From: Sebaldella sp. S0638
Lineage (GTDB): Bacteria; Fusobacteriota; Fusobacteriia; Fusobacteriales; Leptotrichiaceae
Direction of reading: 5' to 3'
Length of the DNA stretch: 64,000 nt
NCBI RefSeq assembly: GCF_024158605.1
Contig: NZ_JAMZGM010000001.1
Span: 163,183-227,182, forward strand
Shown: one piece after another, positions 47,205-54,662 of the stretch
Layout: every line of letters begins with the position of its first letter
Numbering within the stretch: the first letter of the stretch is position 1
Notes under the pieces: generated by a model
The model's input: only the letters and a program-made list of their open reading frames with translations
Databases searched by the model: none
Told to the model about the DNA's origin: nothing
Program-made: the position numbers and the translations under genes

Positions 47205-47520
47205 TTTACAAAATGAATAACAAATCATTATTTTACTTATTTATAATCATTTTATTTTTTAATTTTATTTTTTATTTCAATTATTTTATATCTTTTTTCT
47301 TGTTTCTTCCTGTTTTTTCATCAATAATCATTATAAAACTATATTTATTATTTTATTGATTTTTTTATTATTTAGCTTTTCCAAATAAAATTTTTCCAGC
47401 TGATATTTTTATATATAATTTTGAGGAAAAAGATAGCTGTACAATCTGTATAAAGTGCAGTTCTATTTCCATCCAAACCCCTTTATTCATGAGGTTTTAG
47501 TCTTTTATTCAGATAAAAGC
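47205..47520. other. AT-rich intergenic region before rpsT
   Basis: About 315 bp between the PTS operator region and the rpsT promoter, very rich in A and T. No ORF with an RBS, RNA gene or convincing hairpin was found. Confidence 0.5.
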
Positions 47521-47549
47521 TTGATTTTTATAAGAAAAAATGATATGAT
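47521..47549 (+). promoter_or_regulatory. rpsT promoter
   Basis: TTGATT at 47521-47526, 17 bp, TATGAT at 47544-47549, about 33 nt before the ATG, which has an AAAGGAGG just upstream. Confidence 0.72.
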
Positions 47550-47581
47550 TATACGTAAAATTATCGGAAAGGAGGCTACTA

Positions 47582-47848
47582 ATGGCTCATTCAAAATCAT
47601 CTAAAAAAAGAGTATACATAGGTGAGAGAAATAGATTAAGAAACCAGGCTATAAAAAGCAGAGTAAAAACATTTGTTAAAAAAGTTCTTGTTGCTGTTGA
47701 TGCGAATAATGTCGACGAAGCTAAAACAGCATTGAGTGTTGCATATAAAGAACTAGATAAAGCTGTTACTAAAGGTATCCTTAAGAAGAACACTGTATCT
47801 AGAAAAAAATCAAGACTCGCTGCAAAAGTTAATTCATTGGCTAGCTAA
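47582..47848 (+). CDS. rpsT: 30S ribosomal protein S20
   Basis: Basic 88-residue protein that binds 16S rRNA in the small subunit. It starts with MAHSKSSKKRVYIGERNRLR and has the conserved C-terminal KGILKKNTVSRKKSRLAAKV helix. The length is normal and GGAGG lies 7 nt before the ATG. It is monocistronic, with its own promoter and terminator. In many genomes rpsT lies convergent to holA; here a Fic/Imm51 island separates them. Confidence 0.97.
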   Translation: MAHSKSSKKRVYIGERNRLRNQAIKSRVKTFVKKVLVAVDANNVDEAKTALSVAYKELDKAVTKGILKKNTVSRKKSRLAAKVNSLAS

Positions 47849-47855
47849 TCAATAT

Positions 47856-47880
47856 AAAAAAGACACATCGTGTCTTTTTT
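47856..47880 (+). terminator. rpsT terminator
   Basis: AAAAAAGACAC (47856-47866), ATC loop, GTGTCTTTTTT (47870-47880), directly after the stop codon. Confidence 0.92.
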
Positions 47881-47893
47881 GTTTTAACTTTTT

Positions 47894-47923
47894 TTGGTTT
47901 TATTGCTTTAAATCTGTTATAAT
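47894..47923 (+). promoter_or_regulatory. Promoter of the small ORF-fic operon
   Basis: TTGGTT at 47894-47899, 18 bp, TATAAT at 47918-47923. Transcription would start near 47930, placing the 33-codon ORF first on the message. Confidence 0.6.
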
Positions 47924-47958
47924 ATTATAAATTGTGATTTTGGGATAATGTTAATAAT

Positions 47959-48060
47959 ATGGCTATTAGTGCCTTTATTAAAGAATCATTTTTAAGCCTG
48001 TCAGTTCAAAAGCTGAAACAATACCGTCAAAAGAATATCTTTTTGGAAAGGAGTGTATGA
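47959..48060 (+). CDS. 33-residue small ORF overlapping the fic gene
   Basis: An ATG at 47959 opens a 33-codon frame, beginning MAISAFIKESFLSLSVQKLK and ending in LERSV. Its TGA (48058-48060) overlaps the fic ATG in an ATGA arrangement. The sequence is basic and predicted helical, and the frame is closed upstream by a TGA at 47935. Its RBS is weak (GGGAT 12 nt upstream). It could be a leader peptide for translational coupling, a very short FicA-like antitoxin, the remnant of a longer antitoxin, or a chance ORF. I do not recognise the family. Confidence 0.4.
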   Translation: MAISAFIKESFLSLSVQKLKQYRQKNIFLERSV

Positions 48061-48854
48061 AAAAATGTATAATTATTATACTTTTATCATACAAAGAAAA
48101 TATGAAATTTCTAGATATTGATAAAAAGTTAAAAAAATATAGTGAAATTAAGCTTTCAAAAGAACTATTAAAAGATTTGAGAGAAGACTTAATTATAAAA
48201 TGGACTTATAACAGCAATGCTATAGAAGGAAATACAATAGATATGTACCAGACTAAAGTATTGCTTGAAGATGGAATTACTATAGGCGGAAAAACAATGA
48301 AGGAGCATTTGGAAATAATAAATCATGCTGAGGCAATAAAATATATAGAAGAAATTGTCAGTAAAAATATTTTTTTAAGTGAGTATGAAATAAAAAACAT
48401 TCATAATTTAGTGACTAAAGGTATAGAAAATATTGATTCAGGAAAATACAGGGATACACAGGTACAAATAGGAGGAGCTAACTTTACTCCTGTTCCCCCG
48501 TATCTCGTTAAAGGAAAAATGGAAGAATTAATTTTATGGTATAAAGAAAGTAATCTACACCCAATAGAAAAATCAAGTATCTTACATGGAGAATTTATAA
48601 AAATTCATCCTTTTAAAGATGGTAATGGACGAACAGCAAGATTGTTATTGAACTTTGAATTGATGAAAAGCGGATATCCTCCTATAATCATAAATAAGGA
48701 AGAACGGGAAATTTATTACAAAACATTGGATATGGGTTCAGTTACTGGAAATTGGGAAGATTTCACAGAATTTATAGCAGTTAAAGCTGATGAAAGAATT
48801 GAATATATGAATAAATTTAAAGAAGAAGAAATCAAGATAAATAATATGAAATAA
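48057..48854 (+). CDS. Fic family protein (AMP-transferase fold)
   Basis: 265 residues with the complete core motif IHPFKDGNGRTARLLLNFEL (catalytic His184) and the flap GGANFTPVPPYLV. An N-terminal inhibitory helix, Ser53 to Asn59 in YNSNAIEGNTID, matches [S/T]xxxE[G/N], making it a class II self-inhibited Fic protein. Such proteins transfer AMP or related groups to target proteins. The ATG at 48057 has AAGGAG only 3 nt upstream and overlaps the small ORF stop. The ATG at 48102 is an alternative start that removes a hydrophobic 15-residue tail (KKCIIIILLSYKEN). A/T content is higher than in the flanking housekeeping genes, suggesting acquisition. Confidence 0.92.
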   Translation: MKKCIIIILLSYKENMKFLDIDKKLKKYSEIKLSKELLKDLREDLIIKWTYNSNAIEGNTIDMYQTKVLLEDGITIGGKTMKEHLEIINHAEAIKYIEEIVSKNIFLSEYEIKNIHNLVTKGIENIDSGKYRDTQVQIGGANFTPVPPYLVKGKMEELILWYKESNLHPIEKSSILHGEFIKIHPFKDGNGRTARLLLNFELMKSGYPPIIINKEEREIYYKTLDMGSVTGNWEDFTEFIAVKADERIEYMNKFKEEEIKINNMK

Positions 48855-48891
48855 CATTATATAGTAAAAATTATAAATTCAAGGAGGAAAC

Positions 48892-49233
48892 ATGAATTTT
48901 GAAGAAATTATAAAACCCTTTTTCTGGGTTGAGCATGAAAAAAGCGCTTCTTTATGCCTTAGTTCGCTGAATTATAAAGCTGAGATATTTGATTCACGAG
49001 CTGATGAAGGATTTTTGGGTAACGGCTACGATTGGGAATCACTTGCCCGTGTATTTCTTGAAGAAAAAATGCCTGAACTTGACGGTATTGTGAATTTTGA
49101 CCCGGAAGCTGATATGTTCTGTGCCTATTCTTCCGATCCGACGGCATTAAAGAAATTCGCTCTTTCATTCAAAGAAGCCTGTGAAAATACAGAATTAATT
49201 ACAGATATGTTTTCACGTGCAGAACTGGACTAA
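48892..49233 (+). CDS. Imm51-type immunity protein
   Basis: Acidic soluble protein of 113 residues. The motif GFLGNGYDWESLARVFLEE and FDPEADMFCAYSSDPTAL match the Imm51 immunity-protein family as I remember it. Such proteins neutralise polymorphic or contact-dependent toxins. No cognate toxin gene is present nearby, so this is an orphan. GGAGG lies 6 nt before the ATG. It lies 37 nt after fic, probably in the same transcript, and is followed by a terminator shared with holA. Confidence 0.75.
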   Translation: MNFEEIIKPFFWVEHEKSASLCLSSLNYKAEIFDSRADEGFLGNGYDWESLARVFLEEKMPELDGIVNFDPEADMFCAYSSDPTALKKFALSFKEACENTELITDMFSRAELD

Positions 49234-49250
49234 AAATAATCATAAAAGAA

Positions 49251-49290
49251 AAAACCCTGTGAAAAATATTTTTTTTACAGAGTTTTTTTT
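49251..49290. terminator. Bidirectional terminator between Imm51 gene and holA
   Basis: AAAACCCTGT (49251-49260) and ACAGAGTTTT (49277-49286). The single C/A mismatch becomes a U-G wobble on the minus strand, and T runs follow on both strands. Confidence 0.75.
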
Positions 49291-49328
49291 ATTGTTATTT
49301 ATTGTTTCAAAAGTTTAAAACCATATAC

Positions 49329-50294
49329 CTATCTGTTTACTTCCAGTACAAGAGCCTCTACCCCTATATCCATAGGAAGCTTTCCCGTCTTTATGTCTTT
49401 TTCTATTTCCCAGCATTTGTAACTAAGCCTTCTAAGCTTCTTCCTGCTGAATCTTTTTATATTTTTATACTTATTAAATATGGCATATGGATGGGCAGGT
49501 CTTTTATTAACATAAAAATATTTTTTTATCTTTTCATATTCTGACTTAAACGAGTTATAATCCCCTCTTAGTCTGAATCCTTCCTCTTCCAGTTCCAAAA
49601 GTTTCAAAAGTGTTTCCACTTCCCCGTACATACTGTATAGAAACCCCATATATTCTTTTGTTTTTTTCAGATATTCCATTACCTCAAAAATTTCGCCTTT
49701 TATTGTTTTTTCCACACATTCATAGATAAAGTATTCTTTCTGCACGGAAATCATATTTTTTATTTTCTCAAAGTCATACGGCTCATCACCAAGAAAACTT
49801 TTTATTTTTTCCACTTCATTTTTCACCTTAAAAGGATTTTCCCCTATAAGACTGAGGAGTCTCTGCGTTTCCTTCGTATCGGTTTTCAGATTTTCCTTTA
49901 CAAAATCAGCAAGATTTTTCTCGTCTTCCTCGGTCTTGATAACTTTAGTTTCTGTCTTTTTCCCTATTTCACCAAGAAGAGCAAACAATTTATCGTTCTT
50001 CTTGCTTCCCTCTATTTGAAAATCTACTATTACATATTTTGAATCCATTTCTACATTAGAAATAAGAGCAAGAACCTCCTCTATATTGCCGAGTTTTTCC
50101 GCCCTTTTCAAAACAAGTATTTCCTTACCGCCAAATATGGAATTAAAATTCAGTTTTTCAAAAAATTTATCATCCTCTTTAAGCACCACATCAAAGACAA
50201 ATTCCTGTATTCCCGGATTTTTCTTTTTTATATCATCCAGTATCTCCAGATATTTCAACTCTCTGCTTTCGGTACCGCAAATAAAATAAAACAT
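49329..50294 (-). CDS. holA: DNA polymerase III subunit delta
   Basis: Clamp-loader subunit of 321 residues that opens the sliding clamp. It begins MFYFICGTESRELKYLEILD and contains FNSIFGGKEILVLKRAEKLG and GENPFKVKNEVEKIKSFLG. The C-terminal helical domain ends ELEEEGFRLRGDYNSFKSEY and IKTGKLPMDIGVEALVLEV. The length is in the family range. It is the last gene of a four-gene minus-strand operon (carbonic-anhydrase-like, ppk2, spl, holA), 8 nt after spl. Confidence 0.92.
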   Translation of the reverse strand: MFYFICGTESRELKYLEILDDIKKKNPGIQEFVFDVVLKEDDKFFEKLNFNSIFGGKEILVLKRAEKLGNIEEVLALISNVEMDSKYVIVDFQIEGSKKNDKLFALLGEIGKKTETKVIKTEEDEKNLADFVKENLKTDTKETQRLLSLIGENPFKVKNEVEKIKSFLGDEPYDFEKIKNMISVQKEYFIYECVEKTIKGEIFEVMEYLKKTKEYMGFLYSMYGEVETLLKLLELEEEGFRLRGDYNSFKSEYEKIKKYFYVNKRPAHPYAIFNKYKNIKRFSRKKLRRLSYKCWEIEKDIKTGKLPMDIGVEALVLEVNR

Positions 50295-50302
50295 TTATTC
50301 TC

Positions 50303-51310
50303 CTATTTCAAAACTTTTTTCCAGATATATTCCTCTTCCATTCCGAGATAAATATCAAAGTCCCCGTATTTTCTAATTTCTTCCACTATTTCACTATACA
50401 TCTGTATTCTTATTCCTTTAAAGTATCTCTCTTTTCCATCTATTCCCGTTACCAGCTCATTATAAAACAAATCGGTTTTTCTCTCTGAAAGAACCTTATC
50501 TTTCAGACCTTTTGTATACCTCAGACTGCCCAGACCGATATCTCTTATCTTTTTGGTGTCCAGTTCTCTCATAAGCTTATTTATCATATCTGTATAGGCA
50601 TTCTTCCTGTTTTTTATATTTATCACAGGGTCTATCCTTATCCCGATATCGTAGCCATGCTCCTGAAGCTGTCTTGCGGCTGTAATCCGGTCTTGCAGTG
50701 AAGCCGTATGAAATTCATACTTTTCAATAACTTCCTCAGGGCTGAATGTAAATGAAACGAGAATATTCTTATAAACCTTCTCTTTCAAAAGCCCTTTTAT
50801 ATTTTTGCTTTTGGTTCTGAATTCCAAAGTAAGATCTTCCCTGTTACCAAAATAATCAATAAGATCATGTGAAATATCCGTAATATTGTCATAAACAAGT
50901 GAATCATTCACAATTCCGCAGCTTATCATTTCATTATTCCCCTTGTGATTATCCAGCTCACGAAACATATCCTCTGTATTCACATAAAATATCCCTGCCC
51001 CGTGGCTGTAATAATCCCTTAAATAACAATATACACAGTTAAAAGGGCAGTTATTCTCATAAGAAAGATAATATTCTTCCTTTATTTTCCGGAAGTTCTC
51101 ATCCAGATGATATGATTTCAGAAATCTGCCCTTTTTTACTGTAAATAAAAAATATCCTTTTTCTTTCTCAAAACCTAGTTTCTTTTCTTTCAGCATCTCT
51201 AAAAATTCTGCTTCCGAACTGACAATACTGTAGTTTTTCAAAATATTCAGGATATCTCTGCCTTTTTTATGCTCTTTTATATCCTCGGTTATAAAAAATC
51301 TGCTTTCCAT
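50303..51310 (-). CDS. Spore photoproduct lyase-like radical SAM protein
   Basis: 335 residues with the cluster motif NCPFNCVYCYLRDYY (Cx3Cx2C) followed by YVNTEDMFRELD, LTLEFRTKSKNI and LVSFTFSPEEVIEKYEFHT, which match the SPL family. True SPL repairs the spore thymine dimer, but this organism type does not form spores, so the role is probably different DNA or nucleotide radical chemistry. It lies between ppk2 (15 nt) and holA (8 nt). The SPL catalytic Cys (Cys141 in B. subtilis) may correspond to the Cys in EMISCGIVNDSL, about residue 132. Confidence 0.85.
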   Translation of the reverse strand: MESRFFITEDIKEHKKGRDILNILKNYSIVSSEAEFLEMLKEKKLGFEKEKGYFLFTVKKGRFLKSYHLDENFRKIKEEYYLSYENNCPFNCVYCYLRDYYSHGAGIFYVNTEDMFRELDNHKGNNEMISCGIVNDSLVYDNITDISHDLIDYFGNREDLTLEFRTKSKNIKGLLKEKVYKNILVSFTFSPEEVIEKYEFHTASLQDRITAARQLQEHGYDIGIRIDPVINIKNRKNAYTDMINKLMRELDTKKIRDIGLGSLRYTKGLKDKVLSERKTDLFYNELVTGIDGKERYFKGIRIQMYSEIVEEIRKYGDFDIYLGMEEEYIWKKVLK

Positions 51311-51325
51311 CTTTTTCCTCTATAA

Positions 51326-52186
51326 TTATTTATCTTTTAATAATATTTCTTTATAATTCTTAAGCTCGCTCTTCTGTGTCTTGTTTAACTCAGGATACTT
51401 CAAATTCAGACCTTCCAGTGTCTCTTTAATTACTTCTGAGACTGCGAACTTAGTAAACCATTTTTTATCTGCAGGAATCACATACCATGGCGCATAAGAA
51501 GTGCTTGTATGATTTATCGCGTCTTCATAAGCTTCCTGATAGTCATCCCAATACTTTCTTTCTTCAATATCAGCTGAAGAAAATTTCCAGTTCTTGCTCG
51601 GATCTTCTATTCTTTCAAGGAATCTTTCTTTCTGTACCTCTTTGGAAACATTCAGAAAAAACTTTATTGGTATTATCCCGTTTTCAAACAGATATTTTTC
51701 CTGCTCTCTTATATGATGAAACCTCTTTTTCCATATGTCCTTATACTGCTTTTCCTTGGGAAGATGCTGTGCGGAAAGAAGATTATGCACTCTTACCACC
51801 AATACATCCTCATAGTATGATCTGTTAAATACGCCTATTCTTCCCCTCTCAGGCATAGACTTAGATGTACGCCACATATAGGCATGATCCAGTTCTTCCA
51901 TTGAAGGCTGTTTAAAGTTAAAAATCTGGAAGCCCTGCGGGTTTATACCGCTGAAGACATGTTTTATCGTCCCGTCCTTACCCGCTGCATCCATTGCCTG
52001 GAAAATAATCAGAAGTGAATATGTGTCTTCAGCATAGAGTTTGTTCTGAAGTTCACTTAATATTTCGATATTCTCTCCTAATTTTAGCAATCCTTCTTCT
52101 TTGTTCTTAAATATTCCCTTATCAGCTGTGGGAAAATCTTTTAACTTAATGCTTTTCTTACCGTCCACTCTGTACTTTCCAATCAT
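51326..52186 (-). CDS. Polyphosphate kinase 2 family protein
   Basis: Nucleotide phosphotransferase that uses polyphosphate to phosphorylate AMP or ADP (286 residues, single domain). Walker A is IIFQAMDAAGKDGTIKHVFS. Walker B and lid region: ERGRIGVFNRSYYEDVLVVR, then WKFSSADIEERKYWDDYQEA and PWYVIPADKKWFTKF. RBS AAAGAGG overlaps the end of the upstream gene, with a 2-nt gap between the two. PPK2 class (AMP, ADP or both) is not resolved from the sequence. Confidence 0.93.
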   Translation of the reverse strand: MIGKYRVDGKKSIKLKDFPTADKGIFKNKEEGLLKLGENIEILSELQNKLYAEDTYSLLIIFQAMDAAGKDGTIKHVFSGINPQGFQIFNFKQPSMEELDHAYMWRTSKSMPERGRIGVFNRSYYEDVLVVRVHNLLSAQHLPKEKQYKDIWKKRFHHIREQEKYLFENGIIPIKFFLNVSKEVQKERFLERIEDPSKNWKFSSADIEERKYWDDYQEAYEDAINHTSTSYAPWYVIPADKKWFTKFAVSEVIKETLEGLNLKYPELNKTQKSELKNYKEILLKDK

Positions 52187-52188
52187 AT

Positions 52189-52560
52189 TTACACCTCTTT
52201 TACGACTTTTATATTAAAATCCCCGTCTATAAACATTCCTGTTACTTTTATATCTTTCAAATCTTTTTTTAGAATGTCCACTGCTTCCTCTATGTAGCTT
52301 TTCTGTGTTTCATCATCTACGGGACACCCTGCACAATCATGATGACCTGCTATAAAAAGATGATCGGATTTATGTTTTTTAACAGAGATTAATACTATTT
52401 TATCCTCTATATCCTTCAGATAACTTTCATTTATTATCTTCGACACCGGCCCTGCGTCTGTGATGGTATCCACATAAACATACCCGTATTTCACCCTTAT
52501 ATACTCGTTTACTGCCATGTTAAATCTGCCGTCCATGCAGCATATTAATGTACAATACAT
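52189..52560 (-). CDS. Small beta-carbonic-anhydrase-like protein
   Basis: 123 residues, about half to two thirds of a typical beta-carbonic anhydrase. The core metal and proton-transfer residues are present: Cys8, Asp10 and Arg12 in CCMDGRF, then His73 and Cys76 in AGHHDCAGCP. The region between them is shortened. It may bind zinc and hydrate CO2, or be a relative with a new role. A strong GGAGG precedes the ATG. It is the first gene of the operon ending with holA. Confidence 0.78.
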   Translation of the reverse strand: MYCTLICCMDGRFNMAVNEYIRVKYGYVYVDTITDAGPVSKIINESYLKDIEDKIVLISVKKHKSDHLFIAGHHDCAGCPVDDETQKSYIEEAVDILKKDLKDIKVTGMFIDGDFNIKVVKEV

Positions 52561-52637
52561 ATTCTGTCCTCCTCGATTAATGTCCTAAAAAAATTCTTAT
52601 GTTACATTATACTCTTTTTGCCCAAGAATTTCAATTA

Positions 52638-52666
52638 TTGATATTATGACTTATTTGTGATAAAAT
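52638..52666 (+). promoter_or_regulatory. Promoter of the DUF4870-like gene
   Basis: TTGATA at 52638-52643, 17 bp, TAAAAT at 52661-52666, about 29 nt before the ATG. Confidence 0.68.
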
Positions 52667-52694
52667 TTTATATATATTTTCAGGAGGTTTAATC

Positions 52695-53063
52695 ATGTCG
52701 TTTGAATACAAGGGAAACCCGAGGGAAGAAGCTTCTATCGGCGGTTTGAGAGCCAGTATTGCAGCTTTTTTTATATGTATATCTTTTTTTCTGGGAGTAA
52801 GTTTTATAGTTTCACTGGCTTCTCTTATACTGGAAAAAGAAAATGAATTTGTCAGATTTTATGCTGAAAGAACTTTGGCTGTAAATATGATTTTTTTAGT
52901 TTTACTTGTTTGTAATGTGATTTTTTTTATTGGTCAGATTGTTTTTTTACTGGGACTGGCGGCTTTGTCTGTTTATCAGATCATTGCATGTTATAAGGCT
53001 TATAAAGGTGATACTTTTGATTTACCTTTTATGGGAAAAATTTGTGAATTTTTATTTGCATAA
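52695..53063 (+). CDS. DUF4870-like small membrane protein
   Basis: 122 residues with three hydrophobic segments (about 23-45, 60-82 and 85-100). The pattern ENEFVRFYAERTLAVNMIF followed by a tail CYKAYKGDTFDLPFMGKI fits the DUF4870/Tic20-like family of small membrane proteins. No function is known. AGGAGG precedes the ATG. The following gene is about 95 nt downstream on the same strand. Confidence 0.75.
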   Translation: MSFEYKGNPREEASIGGLRASIAAFFICISFFLGVSFIVSLASLILEKENEFVRFYAERTLAVNMIFLVLLVCNVIFFIGQIVFLLGLAALSVYQIIACYKAYKGDTFDLPFMGKICEFLFA

Positions 53064-53159
53064 GAGATATATTAAACAAATTTTAGATATAAAAACTGTC
53101 CGGAAGCTTTTTGAAATAAAAATTTTCAGGGCAATTTTTTCTCTTGATTATTATTAGAG

Positions 53160-53522
53160 GTGGTTATTATAAAACCAAAAGAAATTCTTATTCAGTGGAT
53201 TGAGGCCTTTAATAGTGCCGATACAGAAAAGATTTCCGCCCTTTATGCAGATAATGCGGTTAATCATCAGGTTGCCAACGAACCTGTCAACGGACGTACA
53301 GCTATAAAGCAAATGTTTGAAAATGAATTCAGACAGGCTGAAATGGTGTGTATTCCGGAGAATATATTCGAAGACGGGGAATGGGCAATTCTCGAATGGA
53401 AAGATTCTTTAGGTCTCAGAGGATGCGGCTTTTTTCATATTATTAATGACAAAATAGTTTTCCAGAGAGGTTACTGGGACAAACTCTCATTTTTAAAGCT
53501 GTATAATTTCCCAGTTGAATAA
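53160..53522 (+). CDS. NTF2/SnoaL-like protein with unclear start
   Basis: About 118-120 residues with an NTF2-like cone fold: EILIQWIEAFNSADTEKISA, LYADNAVNHQVANEPVNGR, then WKDSLGLRGCGFFHIINDKI. This is a steroid-isomerase/SnoaL-like family with no certain function. The only standard start is a GTG at 53160 that itself forms part of an AGAGGTGG RBS-like sequence. Initiation at an ATT or ATA a few codons on (53166-53171) fits the RBS better but would be noncanonical. A terminator follows. Confidence 0.8.
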   Translation: MVIIKPKEILIQWIEAFNSADTEKISALYADNAVNHQVANEPVNGRTAIKQMFENEFRQAEMVCIPENIFEDGEWAILEWKDSLGLRGCGFFHIINDKIVFQRGYWDKLSFLKLYNFPVE

Positions 53523-53538
53523 CTTCAATATTTTCATC

Positions 53539-53575
53539 TAAAAAAGATACCTGTAAATTACAAAGTATCTTTTTA
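53539..53575. terminator. Terminator between convergent genes
   Basis: TAAAAAAGATAC (53539-53550) and GTATCTTTTTA (53565-53575), T-rich on the plus strand; it may also serve the minus-strand gene ending at 53599. Confidence 0.8.
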
Positions 53576-53598
53576 TTTTACCTGTTTATCTGTAAGAA

Positions 53599-53994
53599 TC
53601 AATCTATCCACACAGTATCTTCTTCTCCTTTTTTCTTCCTTTTTTTCCCGTGAAGGACTTCCAGATAAAAGTAGATCATTACTGCTATCTCAAAGAATAC
53701 CATACATATCACATAAAGTATTTTTATCGTACGTTTTATATTCTTATTTTTTATTGCAAGTATTATGTAGACAATTTTCTGTACCAAAGATAGACTACAG
53801 CTTATCGCCCATAATATGAAAATAAAACTGTAATCTTTTAATATTAACACAAGAATGTCTGAAAAAAATGCATCCTCAAAAATCATTGCTATAATAGAAG
53901 TCAGATTTTTTGCTACCATTCCGTTTATTATAACTGCTGTTACAAAAGGCGCAAAAGCCAAAAACCCCAGCCACATCTTTTCTTTTTTATTCAA
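53599..53994 (-). CDS. Hypothetical membrane protein
   Basis: 131 residues with about four hydrophobic segments (9-26, 45-60, 66-83 and 88-112) and a lysine-rich tail (HGKKRKKKGEEDTVWID), probably cytoplasmic. I recognise no family. It lies 19 nt after the GNAT gene upstream on the same strand, so it is probably in that operon. Confidence 0.65.
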   Translation of the reverse strand: MNKKEKMWLGFLAFAPFVTAVIINGMVAKNLTSIIAMIFEDAFFSDILVLILKDYSFIFILWAISCSLSLVQKIVYIILAIKNKNIKRTIKILYVICMVFFEIAVMIYFYLEVLHGKKRKKKGEEDTVWID

Positions 53995-54013
53995 AACAGC
54001 CTCCCATATGCTT

Positions 54014-54574
54014 TTATAATTTCTTTACCATATGCGTATAATTCTCTCCGTATACTGTTATCTCCGAATCTTCTTCATAACCTATTTTTTTATATATTGA
54101 ATATGCTTTTTCCTTATCTCCGTGAACTATAAGACTCATTTTTTCATATCCGTGTTCTCTACCTTCATTTTCCGCATACTTTATGAGTTCCTTTGCTATT
54201 CCCCGACCTTGATATTCAGGGCTTACAGCCACAGAATCTATATAAAATTCATTTTCATAAAATTCTTTTTCAAAACTGTTTCGTATTATTCCTCTTTTTT
54301 TCAAATCCTCAAGCATCACTCTGTCCAGCTTTTCCCCTTCATCTGAATAATATACTACTATTACGCCTGCTATATTTCCGTCAATTTCGCAGACAGCAAA
54401 ATTTTTATATGTATATCTTCCTTCTTCGAGTAAAAAATATTCCTCTAATTTTGATAATATTTCTTTTTCATCACTATATCCCGAAAATACTGTTTTCATC
54501 TCGTCCAATGCTGTAATAAGCAGTGCTGCTGCCCCTTTTACATCCCTTTTTTCTGCTTTTCTAATTATTGACAT
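54014..54574 (-). CDS. GNAT family acetyltransferase
   Basis: 186 residues; a single GNAT domain with the acetyl-CoA motif VAVSPEYQGRGIAKELIKYA and the final strand pattern GDKEKAYSIYKKIGYEEDSE. It is a cytoplasmic acyl-CoA transferase with unknown substrate. The gene follows the broken MATE gene by about 90 nt and precedes a small membrane protein. AGGAG lies upstream of the ATG. Confidence 0.9.
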   Translation of the reverse strand: MSIIRKAEKRDVKGAAALLITALDEMKTVFSGYSDEKEILSKLEEYFLLEEGRYTYKNFAVCEIDGNIAGVIVVYYSDEGEKLDRVMLEDLKKRGIIRNSFEKEFYENEFYIDSVAVSPEYQGRGIAKELIKYAENEGREHGYEKMSLIVHGDKEKAYSIYKKIGYEEDSEITVYGENYTHMVKKL

Positions 54575-54662
54575 GTTATTACTCCTTTACTTTTTTGATA
54601 AAACGGTCTGTTACTATTCAGAATGTCAATATTGAATTCAAAACCGTCAATATACCAAAATT

